Source of the DNA: Spirochaetia bacterium
GTDB lineage: Bacteria > Spirochaetota > Leptospiria > Leptospirales > Leptonemataceae
Length of the DNA: 38,359 bases
Reading direction: 5' to 3'
NCBI GenBank assembly: GCA_021413825.1
Contig: JAIOPQ010000020.1
Coordinates: 1-38,359, forward strand
In this document: positions 7,993 through 16,170 of the stretch, piece by piece
Position numbering within the stretch: position 1 is the stretch's first letter
Layout of the letters: the number at the start of each line of letters is the position of its first letter
The notes under the pieces: model-generated
Databases searched by the model: none
The model's input: only the letters and a program-made list of their open reading frames with translations
What the model was told of the DNA's origin: nothing
Position numbers and translations under genes: made by a program

Positions 7993-9633
7993 ATGAGTCT
8001 ACTGAGTCCGATCGCTCCTCCCTACGATGCCCTTGAATGGGAAAAGAAACCGTTCATTGAAAAAAGCAAGATGGTATGTCGCGCCTGGGCCTTGCAGGGG
8101 TACGGCACACCCCTGGCCGTTTACGTGGTTTATCTGGTTAAGATGCTACTCTATGTGGCCGGATGGTGGTTCTTCTGTGGCTTCACGCCAGGTTTGGGGA
8201 GTCTGAGTACCGTTTCTAGTTGGTGGTTGGAACCGATTGCATTTCAGAAGGCAGTACTCTGGAGTATGCTCTTCGAGATTCTGGGGTTTGGTTGCGGCAG
8301 CGGTCCCCTAACAGGGCGTTATATGCCACCGTTAGGCGGCTTTCTCTATTTCCTTAGACCAGGAACCACCAAACTTCCTATGTTTGAGGGAGCGCCGCTA
8401 ATCGGTGGGGCTAAACGCACCTGGCTTGATGTAGCGCTTTATTTCTTAACCCTGGTATCTCTCATTCGTGTTCTAATTGCTCCGGCGATTGCGTTTGAGC
8501 TGATCCTTCCAATTGTAATACTTCTGCCGTTAATGGGTATAGTAGACAAGACTCTGTTCCTTGTGGCGCGTGGCGAACATTACTGGACTACAGCTATGGT
8601 TTTCATCATGGCAACTGATTGGATTCCGGGCGCAAAGGCTGTTCAAGCAGCGCTCTGGTTCTGGGCCGGATTTTCTAAACTTAATTCGCATTTCCCAGCA
8701 GTAGTATGCGTGATGACAAGCAATAGCCCGTTCACTCGTTTCCAGTGGCTGCGCAAACTAATGTATAAGAATTATCCTGAGGATCTGAACCCGTCACGTC
8801 TTGCCGTAATTGCTCATCTTGGAATCATAATCGAGTTTTCAGTGCCAATTCTACTAGTCCTGGGTCAGGGCGGAACTGTTACCATGATTGGTCTTGGGCT
8901 TATGGTATTTTTGCATCTTTTTATTCTAAGCAATGTTCCCATGGGCGTGCCGCTCGAGTGGAATATCATCGCTGTGTACGGCGGATTCTTCTTGTTCGGC
9001 GCAAATGCACAGGCGAGTCTCCTCTCGATGTCGATTCCTGTTGCGATCTTTCTTGCCGTAATGTTGGTCTTGATTCCGCTACTTGGCAATTTGATCCCGT
9101 CTGCAATTTCTTTTCTGATGGCTATGCGGTACTATGCGGGGAACTGGGCTTATAGCGTCTGGCTGTTCAAGGGCGAAACGTTTCGCAAGCTAGATAAACT
9201 TAAGAAAACGTCCCCCTGGATTTATGATCAACTTGCAGTTCTCTACGATCGCAAAGCCTCCGTTGGTATTGTTGGAAAGGTAATGGGTTTCAGGCTCATG
9301 CATTTGCATGGCCGAGCTCTGCCGTTGCTTGTTCCAAAAGCCGTAAAGCGAGTGGAAGATTACGAATGGCTGGATGGTGAACTTGTAGCTGGGATGGTAA
9401 TCGGCTGGAATTTTGGCGAAGGCCACTTACACAATGAGCAATTGCTCAGAGCAGTGCAGAGCCAGTGCGATTTCAAGCCGGAAGAGCTTCGCTGTATTTT
9501 TGTTGAATCACAGCCGCTAGGGAAATCCACGTTGGAGTATAAAATCGTAGATGCAAGTACGGGGCTAATTGACGCAGGTTTTGTGGATGTAGGCAAGCTC
9601 AAGACAATGCAGCCGTGGCTGGCCCAGGCGTGA
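7993..9633 (+). CDS. DUF3556 family multi-pass membrane protein
   Basis: A 546-residue protein that starts with the family's soluble lead-in (PPYDALEWEKKPFIEKSK) and continues with about nine to ten hydrophobic segments through residue 380. Recognisable family stretches are ALQGYGTPLAVYVVYLVK, WWLEPIAFQKAVLWSMLFE, LGFGCGSGPLTGRYMPP and FLRPGTTKLP. A soluble C-terminal domain of about 150 residues follows, including EGHLHNEQLLRAVQSQC. DUF3556 proteins have no established function to my knowledge. The next gene, 50 bases on and in the same direction, is a phytoene-desaturase-like FAD enzyme, so a shared role in lipid or isoprenoid oxidation is an inference. The length is close to what I recall for the family, so it appears intact. 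Confidence 0.87.
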   Translation: MSLLSPIAPPYDALEWEKKPFIEKSKMVCRAWALQGYGTPLAVYVVYLVKMLLYVAGWWFFCGFTPGLGSLSTVSSWWLEPIAFQKAVLWSMLFEILGFGCGSGPLTGRYMPPLGGFLYFLRPGTTKLPMFEGAPLIGGAKRTWLDVALYFLTLVSLIRVLIAPAIAFELILPIVILLPLMGIVDKTLFLVARGEHYWTTAMVFIMATDWIPGAKAVQAALWFWAGFSKLNSHFPAVVCVMTSNSPFTRFQWLRKLMYKNYPEDLNPSRLAVIAHLGIIIEFSVPILLVLGQGGTVTMIGLGLMVFLHLFILSNVPMGVPLEWNIIAVYGGFFLFGANAQASLLSMSIPVAIFLAVMLVLIPLLGNLIPSAISFLMAMRYYAGNWAYSVWLFKGETFRKLDKLKKTSPWIYDQLAVLYDRKASVGIVGKVMGFRLMHLHGRALPLLVPKAVKRVEDYEWLDGELVAGMVIGWNFGEGHLHNEQLLRAVQSQCDFKPEELRCIFVESQPLGKSTLEYKIVDASTGLIDAGFVDVGKLKTMQPWLAQA

Positions 9634-9683
9634 ATTAAAACAGATGCTCAAGCAGCTGACTATCCGGATTAGCAAATCATTTG

Positions 9684-11117
9684 ATGCGTGAGTACGATGT
9701 TGTAATTATTGGCAGCGGACCAAACGGCCTTGCTGCTGCCATTGCTCTTGCGGAGGCTGGTCGATCTGTTCTAGTCCTGGAGGGCGCAACAGAAATTGGC
9801 GGCGGTACGCGCACAACTGAATTGACCTTGCCGGGCTTCCTGCATGACGTGTGCTCGGGCGCTCATCCCATGGGCATTCTTTCGCCATATCTGAAAACTC
9901 TTCCCCTTGAGAAGCATGGACTGAAATGGATTCTACCGGAGGCATCGGTTGCGCACCCGCTGGATGATGGCCCTGCCGTTTTACTGACACATTCCGTTCA
10001 GGAAACAGCAGGGCGACTTGGGGCTGACGCCAAACGTTATGCGCACTTGATTGAACCATTCATGAAAAACCCCGAGGGATTGCTTGCAGACTCCCTTGCG
10101 CCTCTGGGTGTTCCGGATCATCCATTCCAATTAATGAGATTTGGATTGGCTGGCATCCGCTCCGCCAATGCAGTTGCAAATCGATTCAAAGAAGAGGCAG
10201 CAAAGGCACTGTTTGCAGGTTGTGCCGCCCATTCCATACTTCCGTTTTCACGCATGCTTTCAGGTGCCGTGGGCTTGATGTTTCTAATTACAGCTCATAT
10301 GAAAGCCTGGCCCGTAGCTGCAGGCGGCTCCGCGTCAATTAGCCAGGCCCTGTCCCTCTATCTCAAGCAGCTGGGTGGAGCAATAGAAACCAATCGTATG
10401 ATTCACTCCATGCGCGATTTGCCTCCAGCTCGCGCATATATGTTTGACACAGATCCACTTCAACTTGCAAAGATTGCCGAATCCGTTCTGCCTGCCGGTT
10501 ACGTAAAACGACTGCGATCTTACAGGTATGGTCCAGGGGTATTTAAAATGGATTGGGCATTGAATGGGCCCATCCCCTGGCGGGATCCTGCATGTCTTAA
10601 AGCATGCACGGTGCATCTCGGCGGTACGTTTGCAGAGATTGCAGCCGGAGAAGATGCTATATGGCGCGGTCATCATCCTGAAAAACCGTTCGTTCTGGTT
10701 GTTCAGCAAAGTCAGTTTGATTCATCGCGTGCACCGCCTGGAAAGCATACAGGTTATGCCTATTGTCACGTTCCATCGGGATCGGACGTAGATTTAACAG
10801 ATATTGTGGAAAGTCAAATGGAACGATTTGCTCCTGGATTCCGCGACTTGATTCTGGCACGTAACGTTATGCGAACTAAGGATTTGTATGCGCACAATCC
10901 TAATTACTTCGGTGGGGCTATTACAGGTGGCGTGGCGGATTTGTTTCAATTGTTTACTCGCCCTGTTTTGAGGTTGGATCCATACAGCACTCCAAACAAT
11001 CGAATATTTATTTGTTCCGCATCAACTCCTCCAGGCGCCGGAGTTCATGGCATGTGCGGCTATCATGCAGCACAGAGTGTCCTCAGGAAAACACAAGGAT
11101 CAAGCAGGCGACCCTAA
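9684..11117 (+). CDS. FAD-dependent oxidoreductase, phytoene desaturase/PYROXD2-like
   Basis: The protein starts REYDVVIIGSGPNGLAAA, a Rossmann GxGxxG motif for FAD, followed by the acidic end of strand 2 in VLVLEGATEIGGGTR and then GFLHDVCSGAHPMG. The C-terminal FAD-contact region is RIFICSASTPPGAGVHGMCG. All blocks known for this family are present, including YRYGPGVFKMDWALNGPIPW, so at 477 residues it is full length. Family members oxidise or isomerise polyene or lipid substrates, but this subgroup is uncharacterised. No carotenoid genes lie nearby, which weakens a carotenoid role. It follows DUF3556 co-directionally. The ATG at 9684 is chosen over the adjacent TTG. The 3' end overlaps the convergent histidine kinase by 4 bases. 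Confidence 0.88.
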   Translation: MREYDVVIIGSGPNGLAAAIALAEAGRSVLVLEGATEIGGGTRTTELTLPGFLHDVCSGAHPMGILSPYLKTLPLEKHGLKWILPEASVAHPLDDGPAVLLTHSVQETAGRLGADAKRYAHLIEPFMKNPEGLLADSLAPLGVPDHPFQLMRFGLAGIRSANAVANRFKEEAAKALFAGCAAHSILPFSRMLSGAVGLMFLITAHMKAWPVAAGGSASISQALSLYLKQLGGAIETNRMIHSMRDLPPARAYMFDTDPLQLAKIAESVLPAGYVKRLRSYRYGPGVFKMDWALNGPIPWRDPACLKACTVHLGGTFAEIAAGEDAIWRGHHPEKPFVLVVQQSQFDSSRAPPGKHTGYAYCHVPSGSDVDLTDIVESQMERFAPGFRDLILARNVMRTKDLYAHNPNYFGGAITGGVADLFQLFTRPVLRLDPYSTPNNRIFICSASTPPGAGVHGMCGYHAAQSVLRKTQGSSRRP

Positions 11118-11836
11118 AGTCCTGGGCCGCCGCCAAGGACAATTGTAAATTCCGCACCATGCCCTGGCTGCGAATGTACGCGCACGTCCCCGCCCATTTC
11201 TCCCGTCATTTTTTGAACTAGAGCAAGGCCGAGGCCACTGCCTTCTTCCTTGGTTGAAAAGAGCGGCTCAAAAATCTTAACCTGCAGATCCGGCGGAATG
11301 CCGGGTCCATTGTCCCGCACCCGAAGGTATGGATGCTTGCCTTCCATTCCGGTTTCCACCTGGATCTGTTTATCCTTTTGCGGAGGCGCATGCGTAAATG
11401 CTTCAACGGAATTCAGAATTAGATTCACCAGGATCTGCTTTACAAACGTGGGTTCAAATGCGGTCGACGCAAGATTTCCAGCATGGAAATGAAGTTTGAT
11501 AGCCTCTTTTTCCGCCTGCGGCTCAAGTAGCTCAATTACTTCCTGAACAACCGTATTCAAATTTCCGATCTGTTTCTCAACTGGATTGGTGTTACGCAAC
11601 CTGCGAAGAAAGTCGTGTAACGTCTGATTCAGCCCTACAATTTCTTTCTTGATTACTGCAGCTTTGTCCAGCATCTTTCCGCGAAGCTCCGGGTCCTTAA
11701 CCTGGGTAATATAGCTTTCAAGAAGCTGAAGATGTAAATGGATGGCCGCGAGTGGATTTTTTACTTCATGTACAAGGCCTGCGGCAAGGGGAGGCAGATC
11801 CCTGCCAACGATCCTGGGTAAATTATTTTCAGTCAT
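11114..11836 (-). CDS. Soluble NtrB-like sensor histidine kinase without input domain
   Basis: A 240-residue protein made of little more than the catalytic core. The H-box GLVHEVKNPLAAIHLHLQ gives phospho-acceptor His23, unusually close to the N-terminus. The N-box ILVNLILNSVEAF, G1 DNGPGIP, F-box IFEPLFSTK and G2 GSGLGLALV are all intact. There are no membrane segments and no PAS or GAF domain, so input must come from a partner. Its ATG follows the stop of the secreted VWA gene by 1 base, so the two are translationally coupled and probably functionally linked, although one is exported and the other cytosolic. The NtrC-type regulator at 6489-7862 is a possible partner by type only. Confidence 0.92.
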   Translation of the reverse strand: MTENNLPRIVGRDLPPLAAGLVHEVKNPLAAIHLHLQLLESYITQVKDPELRGKMLDKAAVIKKEIVGLNQTLHDFLRRLRNTNPVEKQIGNLNTVVQEVIELLEPQAEKEAIKLHFHAGNLASTAFEPTFVKQILVNLILNSVEAFTHAPPQKDKQIQVETGMEGKHPYLRVRDNGPGIPPDLQVKIFEPLFSTKEEGSGLGLALVQKMTGEMGGDVRVHSQPGHGAEFTIVLGGGPGL

Positions 11837-11837
11837 G

Positions 11838-13451
11838 TTACCGTCTGAGGTCTTCCGGTTGGCCGGATTGTACCTCTACAATCTCACAAAAAAGAAAATA
11901 CACGTCATCAACCGTTAGATTTCGCATGCGCAGTAAATTTTCTCTAGTTGCAATGAGCAGTCTGGGAACCTGAGCTTGTTGCATTGGGAATGCAACAGAA
12001 GGGTCGTTTTCCAGGTCGTTGCCATTTCTCCTAAAAGATAAACCAATATACGTTGATTGACCCTTCGATTTTTGCAGTTGCGCCGCAGCAGCTGCGCCGC
12101 CCAGACGCAGCCAGAAACCCTTCCCTTCATGCTTCACGAGCACTTTGTACAGGGCTGGCATTTCTTCTCCACGGACTTCCGTTGCCCTTTTGATTCGACT
12201 TTCAAGCCCGGAGAGTATGGGCGATGTTCCAATGAGGCGAAGGTTCTCGCGCCTGGCGTAGAGCGCGGGGAGATTCTTTAGATTCAGGTCTTCTGCGGGA
12301 TAATGGATGGTTTCAATTGGAAGAAGTTCCTCAGGTTTAATTGTTCCGCGCGCAATTTCTTCAGACACATCCCGATCCGCGCGATAGAAGCGAGCTCCGT
12401 ACTGTACTAGATAAATTGAAAAGCCTTCTGCGAAGCCGGCGCGTCTTGCGTACACAACGCCCGGATTTGAGATTCGTAAAACATTGGTTAGGCGACGAAT
12501 TTCGTTCTGATCTTTTATGTCCTGGCCTTGCAATTGAAACAGATTTAAGTCAACGCTTCTGGCTGTGAGCCTGCGAAGTCTACTTTCAAGTCCGCTCATT
12601 CGCTTGGCCTGGTTTTTTGCATCGAATGCAAGCAATACTTTGCGATCTCCTTTCCAATCGCGCAGGTTCTCAACTACACCGATTGCATCTTCAATTTGCT
12701 TGAGGCTTACTTCCCCGGCTGGATTCTTGCTCTCAAGGATTTTGATGGTTTTATCCCAGGCCTCAGTCAATGGAAGAATGTCAAGCCCGCCAGGCTGAAC
12801 CACAACTGCACCGATTCTACTTTTAGCAGGGACGCTTTCCTGGATTCCGCGCAGGGATTTCACTATGGCTCTATAGTCTTCTTCCATGGAGCCGGACGCA
12901 TCGATCACAAGCACAATGTCCGCCGCGCGTAGTCTGCCCGGTCCCTGTCTATCTCTGGGGGGAGCAAAGGGTGCTGCGTCCTGAATGAGTCCACGCATTA
13001 ATTGTTGAAGTCCTGAAATGGAGCCTGCACGGTTGGCTCGACTCAGTTCTTTTCCCGTCACACATGAGAGCACTGTAGCTGAGAGAGTGATGCGGTCACC
13101 CGCCAGGAATTGCGCGCTGCCTGCGAAGAGTTTGGATGCGTTGGTTTCGCGGCAAAGCGATTTCATTGCAATAGAATTCAACGGTTGATCTGAACTCCAG
13201 CCAGCTCGCTTAGCGGCTTTTTCTACGGCCGCGGGTTCAATGAGTCTATGATCACGCGTAGAGCTAAAAATAAAGTGAGTGGCACGCGCAAGCAGGTCCG
13301 GCAAATCCTGCTCTGTGAAAGAAAGCATGTCCATCTGGCCGCCCACCTGGAAAGGTAGGATGGCCATCTCCGGTCCTGCCGCGGCTATGGTTCGAGTTAC
13401 ACCGAAACTGAGGAAAGCAATTGCAATAACGATAGCATGTTTTTTGATCAC
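11838..13451 (-). CDS. Secreted VWA-domain protein
   Basis: A 537-residue protein starting at GTG with a signal peptide (IKKHAIVIAIAFLSFGVTRTIAAA). Residues 25-150 resemble the periplasmic nucleotide-binding-like fold seen in lipoproteins that begin with an AILPF strand (MAILPFQVGG, a Cys pair near SLCRETNASKLFAGS). The VWA domain has a classical MIDAS DASGSM at about residue 187, with IVLVIDASGSMEEDYRAIV. A long C-terminal region of about 200 residues contains the segments FAEGFSIYLVQYGARFY and LLIATRENLLRMRNL. It probably acts in the periplasm or at the surface, binding a partner through a metal ion. It lies 1 base upstream of the histidine kinase gene. The N-terminal domain call is tentative. 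Confidence 0.85.
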   Translation of the reverse strand: MIKKHAIVIAIAFLSFGVTRTIAAAGPEMAILPFQVGGQMDMLSFTEQDLPDLLARATHFIFSSTRDHRLIEPAAVEKAAKRAGWSSDQPLNSIAMKSLCRETNASKLFAGSAQFLAGDRITLSATVLSCVTGKELSRANRAGSISGLQQLMRGLIQDAAPFAPPRDRQGPGRLRAADIVLVIDASGSMEEDYRAIVKSLRGIQESVPAKSRIGAVVVQPGGLDILPLTEAWDKTIKILESKNPAGEVSLKQIEDAIGVVENLRDWKGDRKVLLAFDAKNQAKRMSGLESRLRRLTARSVDLNLFQLQGQDIKDQNEIRRLTNVLRISNPGVVYARRAGFAEGFSIYLVQYGARFYRADRDVSEEIARGTIKPEELLPIETIHYPAEDLNLKNLPALYARRENLRLIGTSPILSGLESRIKRATEVRGEEMPALYKVLVKHEGKGFWLRLGGAAAAAQLQKSKGQSTYIGLSFRRNGNDLENDPSVAFPMQQAQVPRLLIATRENLLRMRNLTVDDVYFLFCEIVEVQSGQPEDLRR

Positions 13452-13494
13452 AGGAGCAACTTCTCTCTGTCGGACATATTCCGATCCAGATGAG

Positions 13495-13839
13495 ATGCAA
13501 GAATATTACTTCTATGGAACCAGAAGTCAAATCCACGGCCTGGGCAGACTTTCACCCAGGATCAATCCGATGGGCACCCAGGCATTAAATGTTGTTACGC
13601 TGGCGGATCGTCGGCGCGCGTGTACGGACGTGGCGATTCGCGATGCGCAGGCTCGCTTTCTGGCTTTGACGTTGAAGGATCCGCAGGATCAGAGCGAATG
13701 GGCGCGTCGCCTTGAAATGGGAGCGCAGGGGTCCTGGATGAAATGCTTCAAAGCGGCTGAGATAACTATGGTATTTTTTGAGCCGGCTGACATCTGCAGG
13801 GCCGTCGTCCAATTTCCATGTTTGCCTGGAGAATTCTAG
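13495..13839 (+). CDS. Small protein of unknown function, start uncertain
   Basis: From the ATG at 13495 the product has 114 residues, starting MQEYYFYGTRSQIHGLGRLS, with 3 Cys residues and no recognised domain. The frame is open further upstream. Starting at 13387 adds VRVTPKLRKAIAITIACFLI, which looks like a signal peptide ending near a Cys, but that would overlap the divergent VWA gene by 65 bases and has no ribosome site. Its stop is 2 bases before the ATG of the next gene, which supports a real gene in an operon with the AttH-like protein and GNAT. I do not recognise the family. If the longer form is right it is an exported protein or lipoprotein. Confidence 0.55.
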   Translation: MQEYYFYGTRSQIHGLGRLSPRINPMGTQALNVVTLADRRRACTDVAIRDAQARFLALTLKDPQDQSEWARRLEMGAQGSWMKCFKAAEITMVFFEPADICRAVVQFPCLPGEF

Positions 13840-13841
13840 AT

Positions 13842-14894
13842 ATGATTTTTCTTAAGAAGTGGTACTTTGTTTTATTCATGGGTCTCGCCTGTCCGCTGGC
13901 CGCTCAGGTTGCCCCTACAAGCATTTCGGATTTCGCGTTCACGCCTACAGACGACGAAGGATATACCCAGGCATGGAACATTGATTTTCGAGGGAAGGAT
14001 GTCTTTCTCTACGTCACCTATCTAATTTCAAATACGGGTCCTGGGACCTGGAACAATGGCGTTTCAGTTCTGCTGTATCGAAACGGGCAGAGCAGAATCT
14101 GGACTGCTGAATATTCTGGGAAGAGTCTAAAAGCTCAGCCAGGATCATTTGGGCATAAGAGCGGAACCAGCCGAATCGCATTTGAAAATGGTAAACTTGT
14201 GCTTCATGCAGAGAATCCAGGTGGTGGAGCATCGCCCAAAGAGGCGCTGGCAATCGACCTTACTCTTACCCCCGTGGGTCGGGGAATTCAGATATCCGGT
14301 GGAAAACTGGAGCCGCGTCCTGGATCATTCTTGCGTGCAGATATCCCGATCGCGGCCTCAGCAGGCCAGTTGCATATGACGATAGGCGGCGTTTCTGAAA
14401 GCATTAACGGCATCGGCGGGATGGAAGCGATCTGGGCCAACAAATCGCCGCATTCATATGCCAAACGCTTTTTGCTTGCGCGAACGTTTACGGCCGACCA
14501 GGGGATCATGCTGGGTGGTTACACTGGTTCCGGCGGTGTAGAGGATTTTCTATTACGTTATGCGATCTTGCAAAAGGGATCGGTAAAGGCCAGCGGCAAT
14601 GTCAGTAAGATTGAGATTCTGGCCTCGCAAGCAGACGGGTTCTCTGGGTATACAATTCCGACAAGTGTACGGTACACGTTAAACGATAATTGTACGATTC
14701 AGGAAGACAGAAAATATTTTGCCGGCGGCTTTGATGTACTCGGAAGTGTCTCGGCATTGCTTCGCTGGGTTCTGCGGGTATTTTTCGCAAGACCCTACGT
14801 TATGCACTATGACGCTTCACTGGTATATGCCTGCCACGATGCCAAACCCCTTTCTGTGATTGCGCAGACTTCTTATTATCTAATAAACCCGTGA
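13842..14894 (+). CDS. Exported protein with AttH/CrtC/Svf1-like beta fold (tentative)
   Basis: A 350-residue protein with signal peptide LKKWYFVLFMGLACPLAAQ. The mature part starts TSISDFAFTPTDDEGYTQAW and is dominated by alternating beta strands, with GGVSESINGIGGMEAIWANK and a later FTADQGIMLGGYTGSGG. The double lipocalin-like layout, with a Gly-rich central segment and an aromatic strand pattern, recalls the hydroxyneurosporene-synthase/AttH/Svf1 group. The resemblance is by pattern only, and the family is uncertain. ATG at 13842 is chosen because the upstream frame overlaps the preceding gene's coding region. The stop overlaps the GTG of the GNAT gene in a GTGA junction, so they are cotranslated. 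Confidence 0.6.
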   Translation: MIFLKKWYFVLFMGLACPLAAQVAPTSISDFAFTPTDDEGYTQAWNIDFRGKDVFLYVTYLISNTGPGTWNNGVSVLLYRNGQSRIWTAEYSGKSLKAQPGSFGHKSGTSRIAFENGKLVLHAENPGGGASPKEALAIDLTLTPVGRGIQISGGKLEPRPGSFLRADIPIAASAGQLHMTIGGVSESINGIGGMEAIWANKSPHSYAKRFLLARTFTADQGIMLGGYTGSGGVEDFLLRYAILQKGSVKASGNVSKIEILASQADGFSGYTIPTSVRYTLNDNCTIQEDRKYFAGGFDVLGSVSALLRWVLRVFFARPYVMHYDASLVYACHDAKPLSVIAQTSYYLINP

Positions 14895-15436
14895 AGCTTG
14901 AATCTGAGCGGCTGATCCTGCGAAGATGGTTACAGAATGATCTGCAACCGTTTACGCGCATGAATACAGATCCGCATGTTATGCGATTCTTTCCAGGCTT
15001 ACTGTCCCCGGAGGAAAGCTCCGCATTGTTTCAAAGGCTCGATGCTCATTTTGAAACTCATGGTTTTGGAGTATGGGCCCTGGAACTCAAATCAACGGGC
15101 GATTGGATAGGTTTTGCTGGTCTGGGTGTCTGCCCGTTTGACGCGCACTTCACGCCTGCCGTGGAGTTGGGTTGGCGCCTGTTAAGCGAATTTCAGGGGA
15201 AGGGCTATGCGACGGAAGCAGCAAAGGTTGCATGCACATTCGCATTTAAGAACGTGGGGCTTGAGGAACTGGTTGCATTTACGGTCCCGATCAATCAGCC
15301 TTCACGTCGTGTCATGGAAAAACTTGGAATGACAAACAATGAGCGCGAGAGTTTTCAACATCCTTTGCTTCCAGCCGACCATCCCCTCAAAGAGCACGTG
15401 CTCTACAGGCTCCCGCGCCAATCCTGGAAATTCTAA
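14891..15436 (+). CDS. GNAT N-acetyltransferase, RimJ/RimL type
   Basis: A 181-residue protein with the order typical of the RimL group: LESERLILRRWLQNDLQPF at the start, MNTDPHVMRFFPG, VELGWRLLSEFQGKGYATEA as the acetyl-CoA pyrophosphate loop (Q/RxxGxG/A form QGKGYA), and VPINQPSRRVMEKLGM at the end. It transfers acetyl from acetyl-CoA to an amine, either a protein N-terminus or a small molecule; the substrate cannot be told. Start is GTG, overlapping the upstream stop by 4 bases. The length is normal. The following DUF1003 gene starts 11 bases downstream. Confidence 0.93.
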   Translation: MKLESERLILRRWLQNDLQPFTRMNTDPHVMRFFPGLLSPEESSALFQRLDAHFETHGFGVWALELKSTGDWIGFAGLGVCPFDAHFTPAVELGWRLLSEFQGKGYATEAAKVACTFAFKNVGLEELVAFTVPINQPSRRVMEKLGMTNNERESFQHPLLPADHPLKEHVLYRLPRQSWKF

Positions 15437-15447
15437 TATAGATCGAC

Positions 15448-16170
15448 ATGGACGGTGCGCCTGCGCATCCCGGGTGGATGAATCAAATCCAGTGTGCAAT
15501 CTGTAAAAAGACTTTTCCCGCTTCCACAATGGTAGCCGTGGCCACAATACGCCCGGAAATTCTGAAACATATTCAATCCAAACACCCCGACTGCAACAGT
15601 CGGGATTTGATTTGTAAAAACGATTTTGACCGGTTTCGTGAGGCATACCTAGTCAACATGATTGAGGAGGAAAAGGGCAGCATCGAAGTCCTGGAGATGG
15701 CCGTAATCAATAGCATAAACGCCAATGAGATCATTGCACTTAATACAAGTCCTGCAAAGGAATCCAAGACTATTGGTGAAAGAATAGCGGATAACGTTGC
15801 ATCATTCGGAGGTAGTTGGAAATTCATTATCTCCTTTTTCTTGCTCCTGGGTGGGTGGATTTTAGGGAACAGCCTGTACTTCCTGTTTCATCCATTTGAC
15901 CCATATCCGTTTATTCTGTTGAATCTTATTCTGTCTTGTCTCGCGGCAATTCAAGCGCCAATCATTATGATGAGCCAGAATCGCCAGGAAGTAAAGGATC
16001 GGATAAGATCAGAAAATGATTACAAGATCAATTTGAAATCAGAAATCGAAATTCGAACTCTACACGAGAAAGTTGACCATTTACTTCTGGATCAGTGGTC
16101 TAAGATGGTGAAAATCCAGGAGATACAAATTGAAATCCTGGAAGAGATCAGAAATAAGATGACTAGATAA
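15448..16170 (+). CDS. DUF1003 membrane protein with N-terminal CxxC motif
   Basis: A 240-residue protein. The start carries QCAICKKTFPASTM and a later HPDCNSRDLICKND, giving Cys pairs that may bind zinc. DUF1003 follows: ERIADNVASFGGSWKFIIS, a first membrane helix to NSLYFLF, then FDPYPFILLNLILSCLAAIQAPIIMMSQNRQ with the second helix, which is the family hallmark. The C-terminal 60 residues are a coiled coil (KSEIEIRTLHEKVDHLL). DUF1003 function is not established to my knowledge. ATG at 15448 is used; an in-frame ATG at 15478 (MNQIQCAICK) is also possible. The 3' end overlaps the convergent PilZ-like gene by 8 bases. Confidence 0.9.
   Translation: MDGAPAHPGWMNQIQCAICKKTFPASTMVAVATIRPEILKHIQSKHPDCNSRDLICKNDFDRFREAYLVNMIEEEKGSIEVLEMAVINSINANEIIALNTSPAKESKTIGERIADNVASFGGSWKFIISFFLLLGGWILGNSLYFLFHPFDPYPFILLNLILSCLAAIQAPIIMMSQNRQEVKDRIRSENDYKINLKSEIEIRTLHEKVDHLLLDQWSKMVKIQEIQIEILEEIRNKMTR

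Noticed and set aside
15586..15604. Perfect 8-base stem with CAA loop (CCCGACTG / CAGTCGGG) inside the DUF1003 gene
   Set aside because: It lies in coding sequence (PDCNSR), has no T-run, and a few such stems are expected by chance in 38 kb.
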